A stretch of DNA of 64,000 nt from DATFNI01 sp963712305 (GTDB taxonomy: Bacteria > Bacteroidota > Rhodothermia > Balneolales > DATFMH01): positions 744,001 through 808,000 of the forward strand of contig CAVQHI010000002.1 of assembly GCA_963712305.1 (NCBI GenBank), given 5' to 3'. Below are positions 45,101 through 53,394 of this stretch, piece after piece. A model generated the notes under the pieces. It had not been told where the DNA came from and searched no databases. It saw only the letters and a program-made list of their open reading frames with translations. A program made the position numbers and the translations under genes. Numbering within the stretch: position 1 is the stretch's first letter; the number at the start of each line of letters is the position of its first letter.

Positions 45101-45306
45101 TTCTTTATGCAGGCGCCAGAAACGTTGTTGTATCGCTGTGGAACGTATCGGATCGATCGACACCGGATTTCATGATTAAATTCTATCACTACCTGATGAC
45201 AAAGAGCGATGTCGCCCGTTCACTGCAGCAGACGAAGATCGATATGATCAATGAAAAGAGATACGCAATGCCTGTTTACTGGGCATCAATGGTTCAGATC
45301 CGCTGA
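42148..45306 (+). CDS. Exported TPR-CHAT domain protein (caspase-like protease)
   Basis: The 1,052-residue protein has an N-terminal signal or anchor (about 20-41, ending ETLAQ), a long array of tetratricopeptide repeats (about 50-480, clearest around 260-470, as in YVNIGQTYQALKKSDKAIGY), a helical linker, and a C-terminal CHAT domain. The expected His-Cys dyad is intact: His916 in HLATHAYV and Cys965 in LSACETAFG, followed by GEGIIGFTRAFLYAGA and VVSLWNVSD. CHAT proteins are caspase-like peptidases; TPR-CHAT forms include the protease partner of type III-E CRISPR effectors, but no CRISPR gene is here. Location appears extracytoplasmic. Its substrate is unknown. Confidence 0.88.
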   Translation: MNAVRIENNRQVIGKGSRLHFLLLFIVMCAVIYPYSETLAQSRYPDYVMHTHSTSQMADNLYDKGMSLFNARKFNNSATYLSRAFKMYDTMGDSGNRLLALTQMTSAYAITRNVDMAKRYVMLIPEALDDTTGVGEKRAIYCTYALANIYEQIGEYNKGMQFIQKATRLYRSLNLDDKWLIGRIYFLNGALEDDFAFYDRAIDYTKRSLAIAKDQDSEMLMILLVDSYNSLGIFSFSEGKYDLATDYLKKEIEILKSHPEWKINSEKLKSSYINMGNNLLFKGDFQTSLSYYQKALRMVREGVSENVSDEDLLLNNIGAVYSQMGDQKNALQYFLKSLPLKIKIFGPEHPNVAIAYVNIGQTYQALKKSDKAIGYLQKALVIREKVFGRNNPKTLNVYNDLASVYKDQKKYDKALQYLEHDLSVNLVTPGLHHPETAMSYQGIADVYKAMGNYNKALEYYQHALQALAPNFHSSEISDNPKLDHILSEVTFETILESKAKTLLDAAIADDSKAGTYIPVAIKTYKAITQFIERLRSSYQAESSKYLLNTDTYPVYSGAIAACMFGYHLFGNESYRKEAFNFSEKSKAGILMQSIADARAQRYSRIPDSLLERESKLRQAIQKYSRDVDRVNSRGNQDDTMDTGALQDKLFAARQRLSDFISGLERMYPEYYELKYQTPYLSVSDIQKKLSSKQVYLSYFVGDSTLYTFDITKGGYNVVASPIDSASFLKKLADFRHSIIKSDWTEFTKNGYQLYQKIVEPVQDNIQGKDLMIVPDAELSLVPFEALLTKTPRNTQMGDFSGLPYLIRKHAITYGYSSYLVFRKRSKEVVQTSGLLGMAPVFDQSVDTLSMYRKLTNRPKIPPLVASAEEVNGIYNEISMNARMKSDSHIYLRNQATESQLNCPEISHYRYIHLATHAYVNEKMPSLSGILFYPGNTDSSNNDGILYTGEIYNLNLNARLVVLSACETAFGQLVRGEGIIGFTRAFLYAGARNVVVSLWNVSDRSTPDFMIKFYHYLMTKSDVARSLQQTKIDMINEKRYAMPVYWASMVQIR

Positions 45307-45508
45307 AGTATCGGCCTCCTTTTTCAGCAGCGTTAATACCAGTTGTAACTCATTTGAAGCAAAGCCCTGTTTGAATCATTTGCTGGTTTAACCTGTTTTA
45401 TGTAAGAAATATGCCTTTAATTACGTCATTATTTTATGTGGTATAACGGGTAAGGAAATCCGGGCCAATAAAATATTTTGGAATGTTACAGGTTTATCGT
45501 TTCCATCG

Positions 45509-45838
45509 ATGCAAGAGTTTATTGAAAATATATATCATATCGCGGCACACTATAATGTAAATCCGGTCGTATTTGCCGGTATCTACATCGGAGCCATACC
45601 TTTCTTTACGGGTTCTGTAGCCTGGCTGGTTCGAAATATTCGTAAGAGCAAATCTATCTTTCTGCCCCTCATCTGCGCTGGATTTACCTTCCTGTCAGCT
45701 TATATCTATCTGATTATCGTTGGGAAGGGCGTTCCCTTCTGGGTATATCTTCTTATCTCGATTTTAGTACTATATGGTGCATACACGACCTACCGAAAGA
45801 TTCGTAAGGATTTGGACAAGAAGGATGACGATATATGA
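45509..45838 (+). CDS. Small membrane protein of unknown function
   Basis: The 109-residue protein has three hydrophobic helices (about 15-35, 45-68 and 75-95) and an acidic/basic tail DLDKKDDDI. I do not recognise the family. Its stop codon overlaps the start of the flavin reductase gene (ATGA), so the two are translationally coupled and probably work together, perhaps at the membrane. The 202-base gap from the CHAT gene suggests a separate transcript. Confidence 0.75.
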   Translation: MQEFIENIYHIAAHYNVNPVVFAGIYIGAIPFFTGSVAWLVRNIRKSKSIFLPLICAGFTFLSAYIYLIIVGKGVPFWVYLLISILVLYGAYTTYRKIRKDLDKKDDDI

Positions 45839-47310
45839 CGTATGATTATGATATGGCTGTGATTGGCGGGGGAGCAGCAGGTCTGACAGCCGCAGGCATG
45901 GCAGCAAGCTTCGGTGCGAAAACAGTATTGATTGAAGCAAGAAAGCTGGGGGGAGATTGTACGTGGTACGGTTGCATTCCCAGCAAAACCCTGCTCAAAG
46001 CGGCAAAAGTAGCCTATCAGTCCCGAAATGCCAGCAGATACGGTTTGCAGGATTATGATGACCCTTTTGACGCTTCATCTGTTTTCAATCACGTTCGGAA
46101 AACCAGACAACAGGTCTATGAAGATGCCGATGATCCGTCTATTTATGAAAAAATTGGAATCACGGTCATCAAGGGATTTGCCCGGTTTGATGACAAGCAC
46201 ACATTGATAATCAGCAAGGATGGCAATGAGCAAAAGATCAGGTCGCGCTTCATTATCATAGCTACAGGCAGTCGCGCATTTGTTCCTCCGATTCATGGAT
46301 TGGGAGAGGTAGATTACCTGACCAATGAAACTCTTTTTGATCTGGATGAAGCACCCAAACAATTATTGATCATTGGCGGCGGACCCATCGGAATTGAGAT
46401 GTCGCAGGCATTTTCCCGCTTAGGCTCGGAGGTCACGGTTATCGAAAAGAGAACACATATCCTTGCCAAAGATGAACCGGAACTAACGGATATTCTGAAG
46501 CAAAACCTGGAAAAGGAAGGGATCCGTTTTTTTCTGGAAACGAATATTGAAAATGTGAGCCAGAAAGATGAGATAATCAGTGTAACTATCAGTACGGGGG
46601 ATAAGAAGGAGACGATCGAAGGGGACGCGCTGCTGGTTGCGGCCGGCCGGCAGAATCAATTTTCACGGTTGAACCTTGTATCTGCAGGAGTCAAGACAAA
46701 TAAGAACGGTATCGTTACCGATATTCGGAGCAGAACTAACGTCAAGAATATATTTGCCTGTGGTGATGTTACCAGCCGATACCAGTTTACGCATATGGCC
46801 GATCATACGGCTAAAATCGCTGTGATCAATGCCCTTCTTAAGCTGCCGTACAAGTCTGATGAAAAACATATTACGTGGGTCACCTATACGGACCCGGAGC
46901 TGGCTCATGTCGGCATGACACAACAAGAACTGGACTCGAAACAGATTTCATACAAACGCTATCGTTTGCCCTATCAAAAGATCGACCGCGCCGTCGCCGA
47001 GAATGAGACCACGGGCTGGATACATATCTATGCCAAAGAAAGAAGCGGCAAGATCCTGGGTGTAAGCATCCTGGGAGAACGGGCCGGCGATATGATCGCC
47101 GAATATGCGCTTGCTATGAAAAATGGCGTTTCCCTTCGAAAGATTGCCGACACCATTCATCCCTATCCAACCTATGGTCTTGGCGTTCGAAGGGCCGCAG
47201 ATCAATGGTATGTTCAGCGGCAGTCAGTGGGACTGGTTAAGATTATCCAGAAAATATTTGGATATAAAGGACAACTGCCGGATTTGTCTGATCCTGATCG
47301 AATAGTATAG
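45835..47310 (+). CDS. FAD-dependent disulfide oxidoreductase (MerA/dihydrolipoamide dehydrogenase-like)
   Basis: This pyridine nucleotide-disulfide oxidoreductase has the FAD motif AVIGGGAAGLTAAG at 8-21, the redox disulfide GGDCTWYGCIPSK with Cys42 and Cys47, the NAD(P) motif LIIGGGPIGIEMSQAFSRLG, the second FAD motif IFACGDVT, and a dimerisation domain ending in TIHPYPTYGLGVRRAADQWY. The N-terminal heavy-metal-associated domain of true mercuric reductases and their C-terminal Cys pair are absent, so mercury reduction is unlikely. Length 491 aa. Its substrate is unknown; pairing with the small membrane protein suggests a membrane-linked reductase. Confidence 0.83.
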   Translation: MTYDYDMAVIGGGAAGLTAAGMAASFGAKTVLIEARKLGGDCTWYGCIPSKTLLKAAKVAYQSRNASRYGLQDYDDPFDASSVFNHVRKTRQQVYEDADDPSIYEKIGITVIKGFARFDDKHTLIISKDGNEQKIRSRFIIIATGSRAFVPPIHGLGEVDYLTNETLFDLDEAPKQLLIIGGGPIGIEMSQAFSRLGSEVTVIEKRTHILAKDEPELTDILKQNLEKEGIRFFLETNIENVSQKDEIISVTISTGDKKETIEGDALLVAAGRQNQFSRLNLVSAGVKTNKNGIVTDIRSRTNVKNIFACGDVTSRYQFTHMADHTAKIAVINALLKLPYKSDEKHITWVTYTDPELAHVGMTQQELDSKQISYKRYRLPYQKIDRAVAENETTGWIHIYAKERSGKILGVSILGERAGDMIAEYALAMKNGVSLRKIADTIHPYPTYGLGVRRAADQWYVQRQSVGLVKIIQKIFGYKGQLPDLSDPDRIV

Positions 47311-47316
47311 AAAGAG

Positions 47317-47353
47317 GATACGGTCTGCCATCAAGACAGGCCGCATCTTTTTT
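47317..47353. terminator. Terminator after the disulfide oxidoreductase gene
   Basis: GATACGGTCTG (47317-47327) pairs with CAGGCCGCATC (47337-47347) with one mismatch and one G-T pair, followed by six T residues. It lies between two convergent stop codons. Confidence 0.7.
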
Positions 47354-47358
47354 GAAAA

Positions 47359-48888
47359 TTAATAACCTCCGCCAGTACTCACATGGAACACACTTGACGT
47401 AGAGGAGAAATATCCTGTACCATCAGTAACAGTGACTTTGAGATCAAACGAAGAAGTTACTGTTGTTGTGTATGATGAACCGGTACCGGCTTGTTGCCAG
47501 TATGGAGTACTTCCATAGTCGTTTCTATACCAATGATAAGTGTATGGTGTGGTACCACCGGAAGCATTGGCTGTCCATGTACCCTGCTGACCATTGGTTA
47601 CAAAGGATGGACCTGAGATATAAACACCAAGTCCTCCATTATCAGCCTCACCGATAGCATCAGGGTTCCCGTCAGGATCATTACTTACTGTACTGTATGA
47701 AGTAACTCCATATGGAGCAGCGAGTAAGAGACCGGCAAGGTGAGGAGCAGCCATGGATGTACCACATTTAATAGCAGTACCACCACCGGGTTTCAGTGAA
47801 AGGATATCATCACCTGGTTCGCTGTAGTCAATGGGTGGATTTCCATAATTGGAACCATAAGCGGTATTACAAGAAAAGGAAACAGCAAAAGAATCTCCAT
47901 CCTTAAATGCTGATACAGTCCACACATTAGCATTGTTGACCCGTGCAGGTGAAAAATTATTTGCAGTTGTTTTATAATTACCTGCTGCGATACTAAACCG
48001 AAGACCATCATTCGCATCATTTATTACAGCATTGTCAATGTCTGTATCAGGAGGACCACCCAAACTCATATTAATTACATCAGAGCTGGTTGCTTTTTGA
48101 GGTAAATAATCTAATGCATTTAGTATACTCTGACTGTAACAGTTTCCGTTTGCGTCACATGCTTTCAATGCAACTACTGTGGCTCCTGCTGCAACACCTA
48201 CAACGTCAATTGAGTTGTCTTTAGCTGCTAAAATACCAGCTACATGCGTACCATGACCATTTTGATCATCTGCGCTTTCACCCGCCACAAATGAAACACT
48301 ATTGGCCTGATCTACATTAAGATCAGGATTGTCCAAATCAATGCCTGAATCAATAATCCACGCTTTCTTTCCAGAGCCATTAAATGGGCCACCGACACGT
48401 TTAATTCCCCATGGTGATGTTTGTGTGGTAGCTGTTTTAGATACAATTTTACCTCCTGCAGAATTTATTTTAAACCAATAGTTTTGTCTTATGTGATCCA
48501 CCAGTGGATTTTGTCGGAGCCGCTTTACCTGATCGGATGTGAGATGGGCCGCAAAACCGCGCAGGGCGTATTTATATTTTGAGATGATGGATTTTTGAGC
48601 AATTCCTGCGTTAGTAAGGACCGAATCAATTTGTAGTCCCACTGCTTGTGCAACGGTCTGTCCCATTCTACCGTTAAACCGGTCTTTGAGAACGACGATA
48701 TATTCTCCGGGAATCAGTTGGGAATCCGGGACAGCCGGACTCATCAACTGTTCAGTTGCCGCCGGTGAGGTTTGACTTTTTATTTGGGGGGGGGTAGTTT
48801 GTACCGGACCTTTGTTGTCGCAGCCCATTACCAGGAGGGCGAGTGCTATGCCGTAAAGAAATGATAGATGAATAACCAATCGTTTCAT
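47359..48888 (-). CDS. S8 family subtilisin-like protease, lipoprotein
   Basis: The signal peptide has a lipobox (LVMGC, Cys23). Residues about 60-140 form an I9-type propeptide (GEYIVVLKDRFNG start). The subtilase domain has the triad Asp180 in WIIDSGID, His212 in NGHGTHVAG and Ser378 in CGTSMAAPH, with oxyanion Asn304 in IAAGN. The C-terminal 85 residues, starting at GPSFVTNGQQGTW, are an Ig/PKD-like beta domain rich in Thr, Ser and Tyr. Length 509 aa. A strong AAGGAGAT ribosome-binding site precedes the ATG, unusual in this window. It is expected to act outside the cytoplasm as a general protease. Confidence 0.92.
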   Translation of the reverse strand: MKRLVIHLSFLYGIALALLVMGCDNKGPVQTTPPQIKSQTSPAATEQLMSPAVPDSQLIPGEYIVVLKDRFNGRMGQTVAQAVGLQIDSVLTNAGIAQKSIISKYKYALRGFAAHLTSDQVKRLRQNPLVDHIRQNYWFKINSAGGKIVSKTATTQTSPWGIKRVGGPFNGSGKKAWIIDSGIDLDNPDLNVDQANSVSFVAGESADDQNGHGTHVAGILAAKDNSIDVVGVAAGATVVALKACDANGNCYSQSILNALDYLPQKATSSDVINMSLGGPPDTDIDNAVINDANDGLRFSIAAGNYKTTANNFSPARVNNANVWTVSAFKDGDSFAVSFSCNTAYGSNYGNPPIDYSEPGDDILSLKPGGGTAIKCGTSMAAPHLAGLLLAAPYGVTSYSTVSNDPDGNPDAIGEADNGGLGVYISGPSFVTNGQQGTWTANASGGTTPYTYHWYRNDYGSTPYWQQAGTGSSYTTTVTSSFDLKVTVTDGTGYFSSTSSVFHVSTGGGY

Positions 48889-48892
48889 CGGT

Positions 48893-48900
48893 ATCTCCTT
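48893..48900 (-). promoter_or_regulatory. Strong Shine-Dalgarno site of the subtilase gene
   Basis: On the minus strand AAGGAGAT ends four bases before the ATG (six bases from AAGGAG). Most genes in this window have weak or no such site, so strong translation of the protease is implied. Confidence 0.7.
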
Positions 48901-49044
48901 TTTAAGATGAATGTTTTTATGATGAAAACCCTTGAGATGTGGAAAACGGGAAGGGCTTTCAAATAATAAGAGACACTTGATTAGTATTTGTTACACATTT
49001 ATCCTCTTTTTTTAAGAAAAAACCTCATACTAATTCATTAAGCC

Positions 49045-50109
49045 ATGAAATTTCAAAATGCTGCACTGATATCGGTAATATTTTTGATGCTTATTATTTC
49101 CAGTTGTGGGACCGGTTCCAAACATGATGCCCTGCAGTTAAAAGGTGAGTGGCAAAATGCCGGATTGACAAATTACATCTCAAGAATCCAAAGACATGGC
49201 CCATATTTATATGTTGGAACGGATGAAGGCGTCTTCAGAGGTGAGACGGCGAGAATAGAAAATACATGGGAAAGCCTTGGGCTCGGCAATCACCAAGTAC
49301 TAGATTTTGCGATCTTTGACACAAGTAAGATTCTTGCGGTGGTTAGGATAGCCGATTTCGCCTCCGGCGATCCAACCCTATTTATGACTGACAATGGAGG
49401 TCAGTCATGGAGTGAATATATGAATGGTTTTGGTGGAGCGGATCATGAGAACTGGGTGGAGTGTCTCGAGATGGAGCCTACAGACCCTGATATTCTTTAT
49501 ACAGCCCGAGGCTCATTAATAGCCAGATCAACAGATCAGGGAAAAAGCTGGAATCCTGTAAATGGCACATGGGATGGCTGGGGTGGATTTAATCATGTCC
49601 TGAAAGCTGATCCTAAAAAACCGGGTACCGTATGGTCAGGAGGAATCAACGGTGTTTTCCAGCCCATTTTATACAAGTCCACAGATTTTGGGAAAACCTG
49701 GAAATCATTTCTAAACAACGTTTTTGCCGATAAAGTGGAAACTACAATCTATGATTTGACTATAAATACCTCGGATTCGAGTCATCTATTGATAGGTGAG
49801 GACATCGGCATAAAACAGTCCATAGATGGCGGTGATCATTGGTCGCAGGTTTATACCAGGAATCCGATCTATACATTAGCCAATGATCCGGTCAAAAATA
49901 ATCTTGTCTATGCCACCGGTGTTAATAACGATTCTACTCTTTTCTTTGCCGCATCCCCTGATTTTGGGGATACCTGGAAAGTTGTTGAAGATAAGACCGG
50001 CCCAAGCGGGATTTATACCAATGCACTGTTTGCCACAACAGTAAACGGCAAGGTGGTTTTGTTCTTTGGCACTAACAAGGGAGTTTATAGGTATGAATTT
50101 TCAGATTAA
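49045..50109 (+). CDS. Lipoprotein with BNR/Asp-box repeats (sortilin-like beta-propeller)
   Basis: A lipoprotein signal ends in ISSCG (Cys near residue 21). The 354-residue protein is mostly a beta-propeller with Asp-box motifs S/T-x-D-x-G-x-T/S-W: MTDNGGQSWSEY, STDQGKSWNPV, STDFGKTWKSF, SIDGGDHWSQV and SPDFGDTWKVV. Such propellers occur in sialidases and in VPS10/sortilin-like exo-glucanase proteins, but no catalytic residues were identified, so a binding role is at least as likely. It reads divergently from the subtilase gene, with which it shares a promoter region. Confidence 0.8.
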   Translation: MKFQNAALISVIFLMLIISSCGTGSKHDALQLKGEWQNAGLTNYISRIQRHGPYLYVGTDEGVFRGETARIENTWESLGLGNHQVLDFAIFDTSKILAVVRIADFASGDPTLFMTDNGGQSWSEYMNGFGGADHENWVECLEMEPTDPDILYTARGSLIARSTDQGKSWNPVNGTWDGWGGFNHVLKADPKKPGTVWSGGINGVFQPILYKSTDFGKTWKSFLNNVFADKVETTIYDLTINTSDSSHLLIGEDIGIKQSIDGGDHWSQVYTRNPIYTLANDPVKNNLVYATGVNNDSTLFFAASPDFGDTWKVVEDKTGPSGIYTNALFATTVNGKVVLFFGTNKGVYRYEFSD

Positions 50110-50113
50110 AAAA

Positions 50114-50138
50114 GCAATCATTTTAAATGAATGATTGC
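50114..50138. terminator. Bidirectional terminator between BNR lipoprotein and sucD
   Basis: GCAATCATT (50114-50122) pairs perfectly with AATGATTGC (50130-50138) around a seven-base loop, with A and T residues outside. It stands between the convergent stop codons at 50109 and 50169. Confidence 0.8.
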
Positions 50139-50168
50139 CTTTGAATTTCTGTCAAATCTGATGGTTCT

Positions 50169-51035
50169 TCATAACATCGATTTCATTGTGCTTCCAATCT
50201 CAGCAGGGCTCTCACAGACGGTAATGCCTGCTTCGCTGAGGGCTTTCATCTTTTCCTGGGCTGTTCCCTTGCCGCCGGAGACGATGGCGCCTGCGTGTCC
50301 CATGCGTCGACCCGGAGGTGCCGTACGACCGGCGATAAATGCGACGACCGGTTTCTTAACATTAGCTTTGATCCATGCAGCAGCTTCCTCTTCTGCGGTA
50401 CCGCCGATTTCACCGATCAGGACGATGGCATCCGTGTCGGGATCATCATTAAACAGCTTTACCGCATCAAGGTGCGTAGTTCCGATAACCGGATCCCCGC
50501 CGATACCGATAGCGGTACTTTGTCCCAGGCCTTCTTTAGTGAGCTGGTCAACAGCTTCGTAAGTCAGAGTCCCGGAGCGGGAAATGAGTCCGATGGACCC
50601 GCTGGTAAATATATTTCCGGGCATGATGCCGATTTTTGCCTCACCGGGTGTGATAACGCCCGGACAGTTTGGTCCGACAAGGGTTGCCCCATGACGTTTT
50701 ACAACCGTTTTGGCTGTAACCATATCCTTGACCGGAATGCCTTCAGTAATACAAATAATCGTTTTGACGCCGGCGATCGCAGCTTCCGCGATGGCGTCTG
50801 CAGCAAACGGTGGCGGCACAAAAATGACAGAGGTGTTGGCTCCTTCTTTTTCCACTGCTTCTGCAACCGTATTAAAAACGGGGCGATCGAGGTGTTTTTG
50901 TCCCCCTTTACCGGGAGTTACACCGCCAACAACATTTGTTCCATAGTCGATCATCTGACCGGCGTGGAAGGTCCCTTCACTACCGGTGAAGCCTTGAACG
51001 ACCAGCCGCGTATCCTTTCCAACAAGTACACTCAT
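50169..51035 (-). CDS. sucD: Succinyl-CoA synthetase alpha subunit
   Basis: SucD carries the phosphohistidine of the succinyl-CoA synthetase reaction in the citric acid cycle. The CoA-binding Rossmann region begins VLVGKDTRLVVQGFTGSEGTFH, read in parts; LVGPNCPGVITPGEAKIGIMPG is the middle signature; the active-site histidine is in MGHAGAIVSGGKGTAQEKM. Length 288 aa is normal. The partner sucC is not adjacent, which is common in Bacteroidota. The sdhCAB operon elsewhere in the window supplies the next enzyme of the cycle. Confidence 0.95.
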   Translation of the reverse strand: MSVLVGKDTRLVVQGFTGSEGTFHAGQMIDYGTNVVGGVTPGKGGQKHLDRPVFNTVAEAVEKEGANTSVIFVPPPFAADAIAEAAIAGVKTIICITEGIPVKDMVTAKTVVKRHGATLVGPNCPGVITPGEAKIGIMPGNIFTSGSIGLISRSGTLTYEAVDQLTKEGLGQSTAIGIGGDPVIGTTHLDAVKLFNDDPDTDAIVLIGEIGGTAEEEAAAWIKANVKKPVVAFIAGRTAPPGRRMGHAGAIVSGGKGTAQEKMKALSEAGITVCESPAEIGSTMKSML

Positions 51036-51267
51036 TACACTAAAAATTTATCACAAAAAAGGGTTTTTATTTGCAGCCTGAATATACCGTTATCCCTTAG
51101 ATTTGACAACTGGATTGCTTGTATTGCGTTATCTTGTTACCAAATTTGATGGTGAGAAAGGAAGACGATCACTTAGATCGTCCATTTTGATTCGTCTAAG
51201 TATCCGGAAAGTAAAATACATGAAGATTATCCTTTTTGATTAAGCCGGGTACCTCTTACATTTCAGC

Positions 51268-53253
51268 ATGATCACAGACGCCAAAAAAGAAGAAGTACGG
51301 GATTCCGCAGACATTGTTGAAGTGGTCTCGGATTACGTGAAGCTGAAGCGCTCCGGGAGCGGCTTTATGGGGCTGTGTCCGTTTCACAACGAGAAAACTC
51401 CTTCTTTCCATGTGTCTCCGAAATTAGGTATTTACAAGTGCTTTGGCTGTGGAGAAGCCGGCGATGTATTCAATTTTGTGATGAAGATGGATGGCGTCGG
51501 TTTCAATGAAGCTGTCCGGTCGTTGGCACAGCGTTTTGGGGTATTTATCCCGGAGGAGGAAGAGCCCGAACATGATGAAGCACATCGCCTGCGGGAAGGA
51601 ATCTATCATGCCCTTCGTTATGCCGGACTCCATTTTTATCGCATGCTAACAGAAACCGACGAGGCGGAAGAGGCGCGTAAGTATCTCGAAAAGCGTCAAT
51701 TGAATCGCCAGACCATTAAGAAGTATGGTTTAGGATATGCTCCGGATCGCATTGACGGCTTGTACAAACGGGCAATAGCAGATGGCATCAGCGAGGAGTA
51801 CTTGCATCAGGCTGGGTTAGTAAAGTTCGGGCGAAACGGTCAGGATGTCATCGATACATTTCGCGGGCGTTTGATGTTTCCCATTTTCAATCCGGCAGGC
51901 AAGGTGATCGCATTCGGCGGCCGGATTTTGAGCAATAAGAAAACTGCCAAATACATTAATTCGCCTCAAACGCCGGTTTATAACAAAAGCGAAGTTCTTT
52001 ATGGGATACAAGTGGCCCGAAACGAGATCCGCAAGGAAGGCGAAGCCATTCTCGTGGAAGGATACACCGATGTGTTGAGTTTGCACCAGGCTGGCATCCG
52101 AAACGTAGTATCGACGAGTGGAACCTCGTTAACAGCCGGCCAACTGCATGTCATTCATCGTTACGGAGATCGACTGCTGATGATTTATGATGCGGATTCT
52201 GCAGGTCAAAATGCCATGGTGCGTGGTCTCGATCTTGCGTTGTCGGAGGGATTGGAGGTTCGTTTACTGCAACTCCCTGAAGACGAAGATCCGGATTCTT
52301 TTGTGCGTCAGTTTGGTGGTTCGGCGTTACTTGAGTACATAAAAACGGAATCCCGCGATTTTATCACATTTCTGTTCAAAAAAGGAGAAACCGATGGCGA
52401 CTGGGATGATCCTTTGCGCCGCAAACGAGCCATAACTGCACTAATCGGTCATATTGCGCATCTTTCCGATGCTGTTGCCCAGGAAACGTATATGCAGCAT
52501 TTGAGTAAGCTTACGGGAATAGGCGACCGTGCGCTGCATCAGGAGTTGAGCTCGATTCTCGCTGATTTGCAGAGAGAAAAGCAACGGGAAAAAAGAAGAA
52601 ACCGGCGGGCAGCCGAGGCAGAGCGTAAAATACAGAACAATGACAACCCTCCACCTTTTGAAGAGTCTGAGGAGGAATTTCCGGAAGATCATCACCTCAC
52701 CGAGAACTCGAAAATTGATAGAGATGCACCTATCAACCTGCAACCAAAATTTGAAAAAGAGATTATCCGTCTGATGATTGAATACGGCCGAAGCATGGTT
52801 GAGTATATTGGTCGTCAATGCAATGAAGATCATTTTGAAAATCAATATTTAAGGGATTTCTTTTTGGATATTATCGATCGTTATCAGGCGGAGGAAGAGA
52901 TTTCGATCCAGGCCTATGCAGCCCGGGAGCATCCTTATCCGGCAATTGTTGGGGAACTTGTAATGGATCTGTATACACCAAGTGAGCTGGGACAACAAAA
53001 AGCCGGGCGTCCGTTAGTTAAAGATGTAGACCCGTTTCGTACGGCCCGCGGCGCGCTCAAGGCACTGAAAATTCATTTTCTCGATCGGCTTAAATCCCAA
53101 CTCAGGGACCAATATGATAAGGCCAGCCCCGAGGATAAAATACCCATAAATCAGACCTTACTGGAAGTATCTCGTGAAAGATCGGCACTCGAGCGTCATT
53201 CAATTGATGAACTATTTGATGATCCAGAAGAAATGGGTCCGGAGGGTACATAA
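51268..53253 (+). CDS. dnaG: DNA primase
   Basis: DnaG makes RNA primers for replication. The CHC2 zinc finger is in GLCPFHNEKTPSFHVS and YKCFGCGEAGDVFNF near residues 35-65. The catalytic core includes GFGGRIL-type sequence (IAFGGRIL) and the Toprim domain with LVEGYTDVLSLHQAG and IYDADSAGQNA. A charged linker (about 425-490, rich in Glu, Arg and Asn) precedes the C-terminal DnaB-binding domain. Length 661 aa is normal. It has long spacers on both sides. Confidence 0.95.
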   Translation: MITDAKKEEVRDSADIVEVVSDYVKLKRSGSGFMGLCPFHNEKTPSFHVSPKLGIYKCFGCGEAGDVFNFVMKMDGVGFNEAVRSLAQRFGVFIPEEEEPEHDEAHRLREGIYHALRYAGLHFYRMLTETDEAEEARKYLEKRQLNRQTIKKYGLGYAPDRIDGLYKRAIADGISEEYLHQAGLVKFGRNGQDVIDTFRGRLMFPIFNPAGKVIAFGGRILSNKKTAKYINSPQTPVYNKSEVLYGIQVARNEIRKEGEAILVEGYTDVLSLHQAGIRNVVSTSGTSLTAGQLHVIHRYGDRLLMIYDADSAGQNAMVRGLDLALSEGLEVRLLQLPEDEDPDSFVRQFGGSALLEYIKTESRDFITFLFKKGETDGDWDDPLRRKRAITALIGHIAHLSDAVAQETYMQHLSKLTGIGDRALHQELSSILADLQREKQREKRRNRRAAEAERKIQNNDNPPPFEESEEEFPEDHHLTENSKIDRDAPINLQPKFEKEIIRLMIEYGRSMVEYIGRQCNEDHFENQYLRDFFLDIIDRYQAEEEISIQAYAAREHPYPAIVGELVMDLYTPSELGQQKAGRPLVKDVDPFRTARGALKALKIHFLDRLKSQLRDQYDKASPEDKIPINQTLLEVSRERSALERHSIDELFDDPEEMGPEGT

Positions 53254-53394
53254 CTCATTCTCTTATAAGGTCTTAGTTGTCTTTTCTTCGCTTGCTTAAA
53301 AAGTTTTCGTATCCTTTCGAAGACAATTCAGGATACAGTTTTTCCGTTAGCATCAATACCTTAGGGGTTTCTTGTGAATTAGAGTAAATCGACG

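Noticed and set aside
45835..47310. True mercuric reductase (merA)
   Set aside because: No N-terminal metal-binding domain, no C-terminal vicinal cysteines and no other mer gene nearby.
50295..51149. Long open frame (284 residues) on the plus strand opposite sucD
   Set aside because: It is the antisense shadow of the conserved sucD gene, with low-complexity and Asp/Cys-rich sequence and no recognisable motif.
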